Origin: Epiperipatus broadwayi | Lineage: Eukaryota; Onychophora; Udeonychophora; Euonychophora; Peripatidae | Reading direction: 5' to 3' | DNA length: 64,000 nucleotides | NCBI GenBank assembly: GCA_028023455.1 | Contig: JAQFVV010012402.1 | Span: 11,948,292 to 12,012,291, forward strand | Part shown: positions 49,798 through 63,985 of the stretch, one piece after another | How positions within the stretch are numbered: the stretch's first letter is position 1 | How the letters are laid out: each line of letters opens with the position of its first letter | Notes under the pieces: model-generated | Told to the model about the DNA's origin: nothing | The model's database searches: none | Seen by the model: only the letters and a program-made list of their open reading frames with translations | Made by a program: the position numbers and the translations under genes

Positions 49798-52700
49798 TAA
49801 TTGTAAAAATGTACAATTTGGGCCTCTTTTTTGAAAAAAAAAAACTATGGAAAGGTTAATAACTAGTGTCTATTAACCATATATAACACACACACAAATC
49901 TATACATATATAAAAAAACAGAATTTTTTTTTAAATCTAAGAATATATATATGTGGGATTGAGATACATATATGTACAATATAATAATTCTTTGACCATG
50001 CATAAAAGTTTTTTTTTTTCAGGTTACTCTTAATTACTTGTAAACATCTTTAAAAATATTCTAGCAAGTTATTTTGTTCAATATAGAAAGATTTTTTGAG
50101 TTTTTCTTTTTTAATAAAATATACTGGAAACTCACCTTACTTTTAGTTGAATAAAATGTCATTTTTCAATAAAGTTATTCACCAAAATCTGTTTATGAAG
50201 TAGGTCTGCTGTGAGCACTCTCTGTATATGTGGCAGTAACTTTGTCTGTGCTTGTCTATAGATAAAGCAGCATGTGACATAGCATGAAAATACTGAAATT
50301 TTTTGGTAAGTTGGTCCATTATATTATGTCCATAATAGAGTAGTATAATGTCACATTGACATTTCTGGGAAGGTATAAATCAAATAACTTGACATTCAAT
50401 CAGCTCTATTTTGTCTCTATCATTTGATAGACTTCAAGCATACTGTCTAATACATAATACGGGCTATGAAACACTTAAAGTTTGGACTTGCCTCAATGTG
50501 AATTCATACTACCATTGGAGCACCAGCAGCATTGTACTCTGCACCTTAAGTTATATTTTCATAGTAATAGTAATGCTGTAAAATCTATAAAACTTTTTTC
50601 TAACCTTTTTTCCCACCCTTTTTATACTCAGGGTGGAATTTTTTTAAAAAAACACAGTAATTAAAAGTAAGTTTTGTTTACTTTGATTGAAAAAAGTTAA
50701 TGACTCTTTTCAATTCATATTTCAAAACATTTTATGATTTTATCAAAATATGTTATACAAGCTTTAATTAAAAAAATTTTTTTAATCAAAATAGACAGTG
50801 GAATTTTATAATTATGTCTATTGTAACATAAAAACATGCTTGTTTTTATTCCAAAATCAAAATTAATAAAATATTAATTAGACATTTTTAAATGTTAAAT
50901 TTATAATAATTTTTTTTAAAATTCAAAACTGTTATTTCAATGTAATATAAAAAAAATATCTACAAAAATTTTTGTTTGTGTTTATTTCTACTTTTCCTTT
51001 CAATTTTATATATATACATGCACACACACTACTATGTTATTGCATGTCATGAGACACATACCTGTCTCAATATATATTGTAACGTTCATGGTATAATTAG
51101 GATTTTATTATACGATTTATGATCTCGTATTCAGTGACCAGATTGCATTGGATTATAAATTACCTATCTGCATCATTTTAAGCAACTTATCTGCAGCAAT
51201 TATTTTTCCTGGTTACTTAATCCTATTTTAAACAATTTAATTCTACTCATGAAAAGAAAGGAAACTAGCTTTTATTTATATAAGGTGCCAGAACTCGTAT
51301 TAAGAGTGCACTGGTTAAATTTCCTCCTTTTTTCTTAATCGAACATTAAATGACCTATTTAAAATACCCAGAGGATTGTATTTTACAGTACAGAATCAGC
51401 AGTTTATTCATTGATTGGCCATCATGGCGGATTTCTAAGAATTTCAGTAAACAATATTTAATAATTAACACCATGTAAGTTATATTATTATCTTTATTAA
51501 TCTATATTAAAATATCTTTACTAAGGTTAGAATAACAACAAATTTAACAATGATAATAACAAGAGAGATTAAATAGGGTGAAACCATTTCTAATATTTCT
51601 ATTAAACTTCAGCAAGCACTTAATATGACCATTGACTGTTATAGTTCGAGTGAGAAAAAAAAATATTTTGAGAAAACTAATTATCACTTTAAAGTTTCTT
51701 ACCGCTAAGTTATTGTTAACAAAGCACATTATAAGTTCTACCATGCATGGATTTATTTTGAATGAGGGAATCCATAGTCTGTTATTGGAGCAGCATATAA
51801 ATAATTTGTGAATCTAAATTCTGTAGATGACTTCGCTCTGTGTCTTGTGTGACATTGGGCAGAAACAAGGTAAATGATTTCTTCTACTCTTTCATTTTAG
51901 ATAAGCTGACACACTGATGAGAGTTCTTCAGTATGCTCTTCATAACTTTGTGCAAGGTTTTCTTTCTTTCACGATTGATTTTCTCATAAGTATAGTTCTC
52001 AGGTTTTTCTTTCACTTTTTCTCTTTCTGTCTGAATGTCCTATGTGATGTTCTTTTCCTTTTATATCTTTGATCTCTTATTTTTTTTCCTGTGCATCACC
52101 TGTTGACACATTTTAGTTCAACTCAATTTTTGTAGAATTTTGTCTTTAAATTTATATTTTCTCTTGGAATTGCCATCTTTAATTAATGATCGACTGCAAT
52201 GCTTTGTGTGGCTAATGGCTTTTTGCGATAAGAAGTTTTTTTATTTTTTATTATTTAATACACACAAAAATAGTTTTCTTCATTTCTTTCTCTCTCAAGT
52301 TATTTTTAAGACAAAAAAAAAATGTATGTAACCAACTTTGTGTAAATCAAACTAACTAAATATTTAAAACAAATGGAATATTTTTATTTGAGTACTTTAC
52401 GAATTTGATTTCTAAATTGCCAATTTAATTTGTACTAAAATAAATGCAATACAAAATATATAGTTTTGTTGTAATGTAGATTCATTTAAAAACATCAGTT
52501 GTTCACTGCATTAGCATTGCAATCTAAATTGGATATTTATGAGAAATTTGTAGTTATATTATTTATAGAAGAGATTTTATTGTTATTTTAGTAATTGTGT
52601 TTTCAGCCTAAGATTATTTTTTTCATTTATTTAGTTTTTTTTTAATTTGACAACTAATATATTTCACCACAAACATTTTTATTTAGTTTTACCACTATAA

Positions 52701-53777
52701 AGAATTACTTCATAAAATGACATTCGGAGATTAAGATTTTTTTTTCTTTCATAAACCTTCAAATTTATTTTTAATTTCATTCTGAAGTTATTGCTAACCA
52801 AAGAATCTTTATTTTTGTAAGCCTCATCAACTACTCAACACCAATTGTTATTTTCTATCACATCTTGTGTTCTCACTCCATATTTTCTGCATATTATTTA
52901 CCAACCCATTGCAGCTTAATTTTTATTTACAATATGTTTAGACTTTTTTACCACATATGAGTAAATACAGTTGGTATTTACATATTCATGATTGTCTTGG
53001 TAATTTCAAACAGCCTATGTGGATAACATTATTTAAATTTTTGATGACTATTCTATACCTTTTAAATATTTTCACAAATTTAAGACAATAAATACTTCAA
53101 ACCACCAGTATTAAATTTTTTTATAATCATTCCATTACTTATATAGACTTTTGTAAATTAAGTAAAGATAAAGCTAATCATGGATTTTGCATCTGTAGAA
53201 TTGTTGTGGATCACATTATATTGCAATCATGTTTAACATTTTTACAGACAGTGCTTTAAGATTCATCTGACTAATCCAAATTAATCTGGGAATATTTTTC
53301 TTTAATCAAATTAGCTAATTAATAATTTATTGTTTATTATTGGATTAGTAGCTGGGTATATATCTGAGAGAAAAATCCAAGTTTATTTATGGACTGAATA
53401 AATATTAAAGTTTATATCTTTATCCATTACTATAGATTAGTAGTTTTGATAAAAAAAACAACATCTAGCGATTTTGATGTTATTGCCAGAGCAACGACAA
53501 ACTGAAAGTTGTTCTGCTTAACTTAACACATTGTTTCCATCACAAGTAGTAGTAGATGAACTACTTCTTGAACTTACATATTTTGTAAGGAGTTTCTTTT
53601 ATATTTATGGACTGCTTTTTAAAACTAATTTTAAACTAAAGTCATTTCTAAATTTGAACTTTTGAGAGAAGCTTAAATGTTAAAGTATTTTATATATTAT
53701 GACCTTTACATGAACATTACTTACTGGTATAGAATTCTAACAGTTTGATTTGCAAATGGAACTAATATTTATTTTAG
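49798..53777. other. AT-rich non-coding stretch
   Basis: Nothing is supported as a gene. Small open frames (for example 50482-50664, 52140-52331) lack any recognisable domain. Confidence 0.35.
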
Positions 53778-53935
53778 GGATTCTTATTGGAACTTATTTT
53801 TTTGTGGAAAATTTCAATATGATGAGAGATGGACATTTGCCTATTATGAAAAAACATTATCAAGATCTATGGAGCTCCAGTATGTTGAGTGACAGATATA
53901 AAGTATATAGAAAATTAAACAAAGCAATTTTTTAA
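53778..53935 (+). CDS. Possible terminal exon of an unrecognised small protein
   Basis: An acceptor-like tttattttag (AG at 53776-53777) is followed by 52 codons in frame to a stop at 53933-53935, with aataaa at 53953-53958. The predicted peptide has a short hydrophobic start (ILIGTYFFVENF), then a mixed, protein-like sequence with Trp, His, Asp and Arg (RDGHLPIMKKHYQDLWS, LSDRYKVYRKLNK). This composition is unlike the low-complexity noise around it. The open frame can be followed only to 53750 upstream, with no good ATG context. I do not recognise a family. It could also be a chance frame or a processed fragment. Confidence 0.3.
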
Positions 53936-53952
53936 ATGACAAGTTTATTTTT

Positions 53953-53958
53953 AATAAA
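53953..53958 (+). promoter_or_regulatory. Polyadenylation signal candidate
   Basis: aataaa lies 18 bases after the stop of the putative exon. In such AT-rich DNA the motif is frequent, so on its own it is weak evidence. Confidence 0.25.
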
Positions 53959-54299
53959 ATTTTAGTGAGTTTGTAAATATGTAACTTTCTGCAAATTAAT
54001 TTATTTAAAATCTTACATGATAGAGAAATTTTATAAATATATTTGGATTCAACATAAAAGCTATAAGAATAAAATATTTTTATCTTCAGGTCACACACAA
54101 AAAAGGACTCTACTGGCCTCAGCCAATATAAAATTGATTTCTTATCAACTCTGTGAGCTGATTATTGTTTAGTAGAAGGAACAATGATAGCAGTTTGTTT
54201 AAACTGTAGCAATATTTCATAAATATAATAGGTAATTTTGAAGTCACAAGACCCCATCATTGAAGAAAAAATGTGTGATTGTGTTTCAATCTTTTTGTG

Positions 54300-56105
54300 A
54301 CATAGAGTATATTGAGCATTAGTATTTATATGTCCTTTTTAGTGAGCACGGATTCTAGGTTTAGTTTTATTAAGAAGTTAAAATATTTTTGGTTGTAGTA
54401 ACCAGAATTTAAACTTGTGACATAGTTTTTTGTTGGTGATGTTTGATATGAATTTTGATTCATATTGGGGAGGTGGTTGAGCAATGACTGCACTTAGAAG
54501 TATTTATATTTGGAAGGGCAAAATTGAAATTTTTTAAATAGATAATTAAAGTTTTAAAAGTTGTTCCCAAAATTTTGGATTTGATGATGGTCTGTTGTAG
54601 ATGTTATTTTACAGATCATCTCTAGATTCTGGAAAGTTTTAGCACACAATGAAATTATGTTAAATGCTTTTTTTGTTATTCTGAATGTATAAGTATTACA
54701 TAGTCATAGCTCATTGTGAACAAGTGAATTTTGTAAATGTTTAATTGAGATGGCTGCTGTAATGTTTACCCCAAAGAAATTTTCTGCATAGTGAATAAAT
54801 GTAGTTAGTAATGACTTTGGCAAAGATTATTATGAGAGTGTAATATGCAATTTTTGTCATTGCTAGTATGTTAAAGGGGGATGCTTTTGCATAAAGTGAA
54901 ACGTATGATTTCTCAAGTGATTTAACAATGTTTCATATTTTCTTTTTAAGATTTTCTTGGATTATAATTCACATTGCAGTGTTACTTTGATAAATGGGAA
55001 AGCCCAGGAAAGTATTAGGCATTCATTTAAAGTGTTCCTTAAGACAGGTAGGTACCAGTGTGTACTTGACTTGCACATGATTTTTCATATTAACAACAAG
55101 TTTATATTCATCGATATATTTTGAGAATATTTGAAGAAGTTAAGATATTTGTTTTTTTGAATTGTAAAAATATTGAGAAATATTCATAAAGACTATACAT
55201 GAAATGTTCATATTAAGGTCTTTTTTTATAGTTTTAATTAATAGATTAATATATGTGGTGAATAGGAATGCACTTAGATGGGCTCCTTGAGGCATTGAGC
55301 TATGTGAGATAATTCGTAAGGTTTTTCCATTTAAGGTCACATATATTTCCCTATTTAGTAAAAGATTTGTGAGAATGTATATCACTGATTTGGAAATGGT
55401 TGTTCTAGCTAGTAGATTGATTAGTATTTCTATTAGGATTTTGTCAAATGCAGATTAAAAAAAATATTTAATTGAATTATAATTCGACTATAATTTTGAT
55501 GCATCTGATATAATCTATTGTTTTGAATAAATTAGCTTGCTTGATTAACTGAAGAGCCTTTTTTTGAAAATTGCATGTTTGAAATTTGTGGCAAAAAGTA
55601 TGGCTCTATTTCATCTTTGATGATTAATTCTTCAACTTTATTCCTATTGGACACATGGATATTGGTGTAAGATTTGTTAGTTTGATTAGTTTCTTGTTTT
55701 TTTAAAAAAATGGAATTAGTGATATTGGATAGAAGCCTTGTATTCTATATACTTTTTTTGTTAAGAAGTTTGCTAAATTTGGAAAAAAATATTGGGAGAT
55801 AAAGTGGTTTAAATGAACAAATACAAATCTTGGTATTCAATGTACTCAAGGATGATGTAAATCTGGTATTTCACTTAGGTTTTATGTGAATTCTTTTGAT
55901 GAGAAAACAGTCCTGTCCTCAGATGTTCCAAGAAAGCAGGGATAGAGGTCAAAAGTCTTGTCCATTTGAAGCTTGTCTCTAGAATATAGATAGATTCTAG
56001 CATGTACTTGCCATAAATGATTTTACTTTGCATCTTGAGAGCACCTGGTACTCTAATTGGAAATGGATGCACATCTAGTATATTGCTTAGAGGGGTTGGC
56101 AACAT
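54300..56105 (-). pseudogene. Decayed LINE (Jockey/CR1-like RT)
   Basis: Minus-strand pieces: 56105-55875 (ORF2 linker-like), then FDKILIEILINLLARTTISKS (about 55445-55385), then LLLNREIYVTLNGKT, MPQGAHLSAFLFTTYINLL and IKTIKKD (55385-55140). This is the RT palm with the PQG..LS..LF block of Jockey/CR1-type elements. The catalytic YADD box is destroyed (CIVFMNIS). Further downstream, to about 54300, frames such as FRITKKAFNIIS and LLNHLP suggest the RT C-terminus. Heavily mutated; the boundaries are approximate. Confidence 0.7.
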
Positions 56106-58905
56106 TTTAGTGGTGTTCCAAATCTATGTTACATGTTATTCCACATGCCAATATGATTCTACCCATCTTATTATATATAGTTTAAAAATTGGTCTGGTTA
56201 TAATAAGCTTCAAATTTATATATTATATACTTTTGAAACCCAGTATAACTGAATCTTATATTATTTGTCATTAAATATTTTAAAATATATAGGATAATAT
56301 GTGAAAAGTATGTTTTGTCAAATTATATTGCATTCAAAAAATGTGTTTAAAATTTCATTTGGCATGGAGAAAATTCATTTGTTGGTGCTTAAAAAAATGT
56401 GTATTGTTTACAAAATTGCTGATTAATGGATAGTAATTCAGAATAGGCAAAGCCCTTCTAACTTTCAGTGATTTAATTTTAAATGCTGATGAATGAACTC
56501 TAACAAAATAAAACAAGTATTTTTCTAGCATTCATCAAAAATGTTTCTAAGAAACTTATTTTTATGATATAAAAAATAAACTCAAAATTCAAAGTTTTTC
56601 ATGTATTTTTTTCTTTCAAACTATGGACATTTGGAATTTTTTTCTATGTGAAATTTGTTTTAATTACACAATAGACATCCAAAAGAAAAAAAAAAGATTT
56701 TTAACTTCTTTGAGATTCAAATGATATTATCAAGTCTCATGTATTTGAGAATTTCATTCATGCATTAACCCAACTATCACTAACTATAACCTTTTTTTTT
56801 TCAATTAAACATATAGAAGTTTTTCAAATGAATTAATCATTATGATATTCTGCCTAATATAAATTTACTTCAAACACACAGTTGCATATAAAAGTATCAA
56901 AGGTCAGTTGACTGTAAAAAAAAAAATCCAGGCAAAATTAATGCTCCCTGGGGGGGGGATATATTTCCATCCCATACCTTTCCATATCTGCAATAAAAGT
57001 ATAATCTTGCAATCACATCAAATTTAAGCAAAATGAACCCTGTGATGTTATTCAATTTTGTGTGAAAACATGGTTTTTTTTTATATTTCAACATTTTCAG
57101 TTAGTGTCCAAGTATTTCTATGATAATAGTAACACAAGTTCAAATAAAAAATGGATCAAACTTTCATATTATCCCAAAATTTATAATACATTAATAAAAA
57201 ATTATATTGATAAGCATATAAATATTAAATGATTGAATAGTAAAAGTCTAGAGGAGATATAAAGTACAAAAAAGGAATCATATATAAAATTACTGTGATC
57301 TTTGCAATATGATTTACTATGGTCATACAAAGAAACTGACAGAAGTAAGAGCCAAAGAACATAAAAATGCAATGATAAACCTGCTTTATACATTTATTAT
57401 GTAACATATTATAAAGCAGATGCTACAAAAAATATTAAACCTTTAAATCACATTAAAGATTCAAAAAGAAAAAATACATGAAATGTATTACATTAAGAAT
57501 AACTTAGTTATATGAATATTTATAAAAACTTCAATAAATTTAGTTAACAACTGGTTAATTAAAAATCAGTTGAAAATTAAGAGAGTATACATAAAATTAT
57601 ATAATGTATGTATTATTTATTATGTATATTGTTAGGTTATATAATCGATTCTTTGAAATTATATTGGATGTCTTTGTGAAGGTTTTATTCTCTTTTACTG
57701 GTGGTTTATTTTGTTTTTGTTATTTTATTTCTATTATAGAACACTTTCCTTTGTGGATCACTAGATTATTTTATCTGCAATACTTGGTTAATGTTAAAAT
57801 AAATGATTAACATTTGAAAAGGGCACAAAATCGTGTGTCAAAAAGGCTTTTTATGTATAATTATTATTAATATATATTTATATAGCTGTTGTATATGATT
57901 ATTTTATTATTTATTATAATTTATATGAAAGAACAGTTTCAATAATTTTTGATGATTTGTAACAATTTCTAGTGTTGTGATCTAATCTAATCTGACAGAA
58001 GTATAGTAGGATAAGATATTAAGTGTGATTGTAATAAGCATTTGATAAAGAGTGAAACTGTAAGAGAATCTTATTAGTTGATTGCCTATTAATCATTTTT
58101 TACTTTTATCTATAATTACGCATTTGTGAGTAAAGAACATTAGGTATTATTTCATAGCAAATGCTTGTTAGTTGGTAACTTTTCCTATATGATATGTAGA
58201 TTTTTTATTAAAGTCAGGAGGGATATGAATTATAATGTTAAGGTAATTGTTTAATGCAGTGATAGAATTGTGGACTCTGAATTTCAGTGTTCATGGATCA
58301 TCACTAACTCTCTCTTCTGATATTTAAACTTCTTATGAACTCTTAATCAATAAACTGTTTGAATATTTAAATCTGAGCTTTCCCTCTCTCTTCTTTTTAT
58401 GCACCTGTACTCTGGTTAGCAAGAACAATTTGTGCCCCAAAATGCATCATAAGTCAAGGACTTCACATAAAAAATAAACAATTATAATGAATTCCTATGG
58501 GGAAAAAATACATTTGTTACTTTAAGTTCAAAATATTTATATAAATTTAATTAAAAAAATAAAGCTTAAGTAGGAAAAAGTGTTTATTAATGAGTAAACA
58601 TTTTACTAAACATATTATTTTAACAAATTACTAATCTACTGTATAAAAACATTTCAGAAATCGTAACTTTTTTTAAAAAAAGTTATATTTTTTTCTCATT
58701 TGCAATCCACCACTTTGTTTTTTTTTTTTTTTTGTATTAAGAGTATATTTCCTAATTCGTGATTTGTTAAACCAAAATTAAGCATGAAAAAAAAAAGCTA
58801 ATTGTAATGTACATTTAAAAAAAAAAAACTTAACACAAAGTATCTATAAATAGTCAAAATAAGAATCATAGATCACTTGACCCTATTCTCTTAAGCTTGT
58901 AAGTT
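56106..58905. other. AT-rich non-coding with SINE-like repeat
   Basis: No gene is supported. At about 58258-58360 lies the second member of the SINE-like family of 15.25 kb (gttcatggatca, cttctgat, cttatgaactcttaatcaat). Confidence 0.4.
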
Positions 58906-59279
58906 ATAAACAATGAGGATTGCCAATTCCTCAACAAGCTTTGTGATAAATGCTTAGCCAGAGAAAGCATTTAAAATATCTCCATCAGGAACTCCTCCCC
59001 AAACCCCTGACCATGGTTTCATGCTTTGGCACTCCTCAGAGAGGTGTCAGGATAGGTTCAGACACTCAATAGATAACATTTAGTTAAATGCTGGCTTTGG
59101 GTTGGTATTTTTAGATCTAGTGTCTGAACCTACCCTGACACCTCTCTGAGGAGTGCCAAAGCATGAAACCATGGTCAGGGGTTTGGGGAGGGGTTCCTGA
59201 TGGAGATATTTTAAATGCTTTCTCTGGCTAAGCATTTATCACAAAGTTTGTTGAGGAATTGACAATCCTCATTGTTTAC
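58906..59279. repeat. Long hairpin, 161-bp arms almost identical
   Basis: The arms 58906-59066 and 59119-59279 are near-perfect reverse complements with only a few mismatches, separated by 52 bp. The inner ends read gttcagacact / agtgtctgaac, the outer ends taaacaatgagg / cctcattgttta. The arms are notably GC-richer than the surroundings. No ORF. Either a fold-back element or a source of hairpin RNA. Confidence 0.85.
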
Positions 59280-62200
59280 AAAGTATCTATATTTTATTAT
59301 CATAGTTATTTATTTTTGCATAGTTGATTGATGTGTTAATAATCTAAATGATTATTATTTTTATTATTATACTGTAATGGCATAGTATTTTTTAACAATT
59401 ATCATTAAACCACTACACATCACATGATCACATTTTAATTCATAATACTGATTGAGTAAATATATTTTACCTAATGTTCAAATTTTAATATTAATATATT
59501 TTACTATTATATGTGATCAAATTATATTTTTGATTACTAATTGAACTGAATGAGTCTGGCATTTTTTTTTTTGCCTTTGTAGTCATTAACAATGAAAATC
59601 TTGCTTATTTTGGTTATGTCATAAATGAAAGCATAATCATGATTTTCTTGCAATGACACTGGCTAAAAATCAGGCAAAATACATTAATCTTATTTTAATT
59701 CTATAATAGAAACATAATAATACATACTGTATAATGAACAAACTCTGTATTGTGCATTTTTAGCATCAAAGTTAGCATTTAATTTAATATATATAAACAT
59801 AATTATAAAGTTAGCATTTAATTTTTGATATAGCTTTAGTGAAGTTACTATCCTATGACAACATCAATCTTAGAAAATGGTCACACTTTTTTTTTTTGCT
59901 TAAAAAAAGGAGTGTTGTTTTTTAAATAAAGATTTTGAATTTTTTTTAAAGATTGTAATAGGAATAATCTACTTTAAATCAAAATAATTGTTACAAATTG
60001 ATGATGATTGCTGTAGTAAATATTTGTATAAAAGTCAATCACTAACAAGCATAAAAGTATATATATATTTAAAGATTACAGATTAGTCAAAATTGAGGAA
60101 TTTTTTTAAAAAATTTCATAGGCAACAATTTATATGTTCACTCTCTCTTTTAAACAAAATACTAGAAATAATCAGGCTTTATTTATTTTTTAATCTTATC
60201 AAAACCCAATAGACTAAGTTTTTTTGTATTTAACTTTGACATTTCTATAAAAAAAACATTAGTAAAGAAAAAATTGCTGTAATTTTATTTCAAAGATAAT
60301 TAGGTATGTGTACAAAAGCTAAATGTATCTGTTATTATCTTTGTATTAATAGGAATAATTCACTTTATTTTAGAGTAGTCTAGCTAATCAAGAATAGTTA
60401 ATAGTCATCAGATGGTATTGCCAATCAGATTTTCAAACTACTTTATGACATTAGCATATGGGAATGAGGCGTCCTGGATCGTAATTATTAAGATTGTACA
60501 TATCTAGTCAGTGGTCACCTTTACTCAGATATTGCTATTCTAGCTGTTGATTTGAATGTTTTCAAATACTCTAAGGAATCATGTGATACTTTGACATTTT
60601 TTCAGTTTTATTTATATATGGAGCGTTAAAATATTTATACAATAAATTATATCATGTAGGAATTCTTCAGCCATATTGAAATAAAAAAAAAAAAAAGTTC
60701 CCATTTGGGATTTTAAGCTTTTGATTGATTGAATTAATCATAAAATTCACCACTGAATTTGTAAATAGGATATATTCTTATTTTTATGTGAGATATTTAA
60801 TTGCAGCAATTTCTGGTAACATCAAAGAATTTATTTTATTTTTTCCGCCCTTACTCATAAGTTACAGCTAATTGTGTAATAAACGAAATAAATATAAAAA
60901 TATTTTATGTCAAAAAATGGACACATTCTTTATTCTTTATATGCACAGTATATATATTTTGAAAACGGAGTTTTAAATGTTTATCATTCTGGGGGAAATC
61001 ATTATCACAGTGAGAAGTAAATTTTATTGATGATTAAATATAACATCTTTAAATTTATGTTTGTCTTGATTACAGACGATAAAATCTGATCATCCTTTTA
61101 CATTACTCTTTAAGCAATACACTTCAATTTTTAAACCTGTTGACATTTTGACCATAAGCTATGCATTTGTAATAATGTTTGTGTGAAACTTTTATCTCAT
61201 TTTAACCAATCAAAAGCATCTATACATTAAGCAATATAAGATCTTAAGAGAATCCAGCTGTCTTTACTTGCCATAAATCAAATATGGATAGTGAAGATTT
61301 AAGCAATTATTCCTTAAAAGAAGTCATCCTTAAAGAAGAATTCATTGATAGATGACTCTTCTTGACGAGCCGACGTTGATTTATACTATTTTGGTTTTTA
61401 ATATTTTTAAGTGTTATTTTTCATATTTTTGCATGAAACATATTTAACGACGGTAATTCATTTAAAAAATAATAATTTCTATAAAAATGCCATCGTAATC
61501 AATTTTTTTTAAACTATTAAAAAAAAAAAAAATCAAAAAATATTTAAATATTAAAAAATAGAATATAAAAATAATTTCGAATTTATTTTAACTTCACATA
61601 AATTTATCTTTTCTCCCTTTCACCATCTCTTTTCTTTCTTCATTTCCATTTTTTCTCTCTTTTATCTCTTGCTTCATCCTCCCCTCTTTGTATATATATC
61701 TTCATCGTTCATCCATGAAGACTGTTAAATAGCCATTTTGAACTGGATTATGTAACGGTCATTTTATATCTTTACGCGCATTGCATGCATATATATTATT
61801 AAGCTTATCAAATCTTCATTGACATTAAAAATATTTTTGTCTACTTTTTTTAAACTTTACATATATATATAGTGTGTGTATACATCTGTAATATACACAA
61901 AGGATTTCATCCTAATGGTAATGCATCTAATTGCTATTTCCATAACTTAATTTTCAGCCTATGATAAATAAAGATTTTTTTTTTCAAGTAGCTGGTCCAT
62001 AACCAACCCAAATAACCAGTCAATATTAATTAGTAAATGAGTATCTAGCCATTTTTAGCTAAATGATCAAACAAGGATAGAAAAACAACCAAATCCACCA
62101 CACATCTATTGTAAGTAATGCTTTTATATATATTTCTCTGTTTTTCTATGAGGATCTGTTGAAAAGAATTTTGTCCTTTATTAGATTGTTTATTTTTTTA

Positions 62201-63828
62201 AACTTAGAGGATATGTATAAATAGAATATATTTTATGAAAGTATTTTATTTATATATTCATGCATTTACATGTGTGTAAGTAAACTGAAATGGATTTTGT
62301 GGAAAACATCACATGCACTATTAAGTAAAATGCATTTGTAGAGTTTTTCATTCTTTAATATATAGCATCTTAATATCAAACATTATTTGGCTTATATTAA
62401 GCTATGAATATTGACAATGACAAATATAGAGCTTGCTTTTAGAAATTCTTTATTTCAAAGTGTCCATCTATTGATTAGATCTACTTTTGATTTATGGGAC
62501 TAAGTATTGTGCTTTACTTTATATATAGGCTGTTGATGGATAGGGTGATAATGGGATTAGATAAAGATATTTATTATCATTAGTATTATTCACTTAGAAG
62601 TGAATGTGAATAAACAACTTTCAAGAATAATATTAAATACTATTGAAAGGTTTTTTAACTTATATATGTATAAGTTAAGATATAATTTTCAGGCTATTTT
62701 ACCAATTTCGTCAATGACTGAATATGATCATTAATTATATTATGAATCATTATCTAAATATTTGCTTTTGTAATTCTATCTCTTTTTAATGATAAATTTT
62801 ATAAGATTAAAGAAGAATGGATAATAAATTATATTAAATTCCTCTTTTAATTTATTCAATTTATATTAATTATTTGGAAGAGAAAATTAGTAATTATGAT
62901 TGTATATATTTAAAGTTAAAACTGTAGCAAACTCTCTATGTCCAGTGCTTTAATGTATTTAAAGTTGTTTATTAGATATATTGGTGCTTGTTTGTTTATA
63001 GTGGAAAAGGATAAATTAGAAGAATTATTAATTCAATTTATATTTCCATAAAATATATTTTAAAAAGACGGAGATTAGATTTTGTTAGCTTTTAAATTTA
63101 TAGTGATAAGAGATTTTAAAAATAATTGTTTGGTAGATAGTCATTAGTTAGAAGTAAGGATTCAAGTTCTAATAGACTTTATTCATCTAACTTATATAAA
63201 GTAGCTGCTTAAGGAATTTTTGTTATAGAAATTAAAGATTAAATAGTTCTTAAACGATGGCGTTGTTTTTTTTAAAAAGCAAAACAATTATGCCAAAGTT
63301 ACCTTAATATTGGTTATTCTGGTATTTTGTTTAATGTGATTTTATTTCTTTACCTTTTAAATTGTTTTCTTATAAAGTTTTTACAAGGAATTATAATTTA
63401 TTTGGAAATAAGAAAGTAGCATGGAGGAAGAGTATTACTTTAAATAATTTATGAAATAATACAATAGATAAAGTTGTTAGGAATATTATTTCTGGAGTAA
63501 TTTATATTACTCTTGGCTTAAATGAAAAAGTAAAAATTTATAAAAGTAGAGGAAAAAATAAATATCTTATTTCTGCATTATATAGATGTATCCATGAAAA
63601 GAATGAAATAAAGAGAAAAATTTAAAGCCTGCCGGTTATTGAAAATTTTTCACACTGAAGCTATTAACGTATTTAATAGTAGTTCTTTTGGTATTAAAAT
63701 AATTGGAATGTAATTGACAATTATGTGAAATTATTTTATTATATATTTGTGTTGCGTTTGTTTTTATTTGATATAAACTTCTTCTTCTTCTTTTTTCTTT
63801 TCAAATGTATTATCAAGTTTTTATAAAG
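59280..63828. other. AT-rich non-coding stretch
   Basis: No gene or clear repeat is supported. A pyrimidine-rich tract lies at about 61609-61690. Confidence 0.4.
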
Positions 63829-63985
63829 TCAAGAAACTACGGAGAGACTTTCTTTTCAAAATTTTTATTGATATACAATTGATATTGTATATCAATAAAA
63901 ATTTTGAAAAGAAAGTCTCTCCGTAGTTTCTTGATATCAATAAAAATTTTGAAAAGAAAGTCTCTCCGTAGTTTCTTGACTTTTT
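63829..63985. repeat. Palindrome plus an extra direct copy of one arm
   Basis: The left arm 63829-63879 and right arm 63884-63934 are exact reverse complements of 51 bp with a 4-bp spacer. A further copy of the right arm follows head to tail at 63935-63980 (tatcaataaaaattttg through gtagtttcttga), continuing into gactttttat, which matches the left flank in inverse. Recent inverted plus tandem duplication, or an assembly artefact near the window end. Confidence 0.85.

Noticed and set aside
51905-51945. ctgatgag with following hairpin
   Set aside because: No GAAA segment after the possible stem II.
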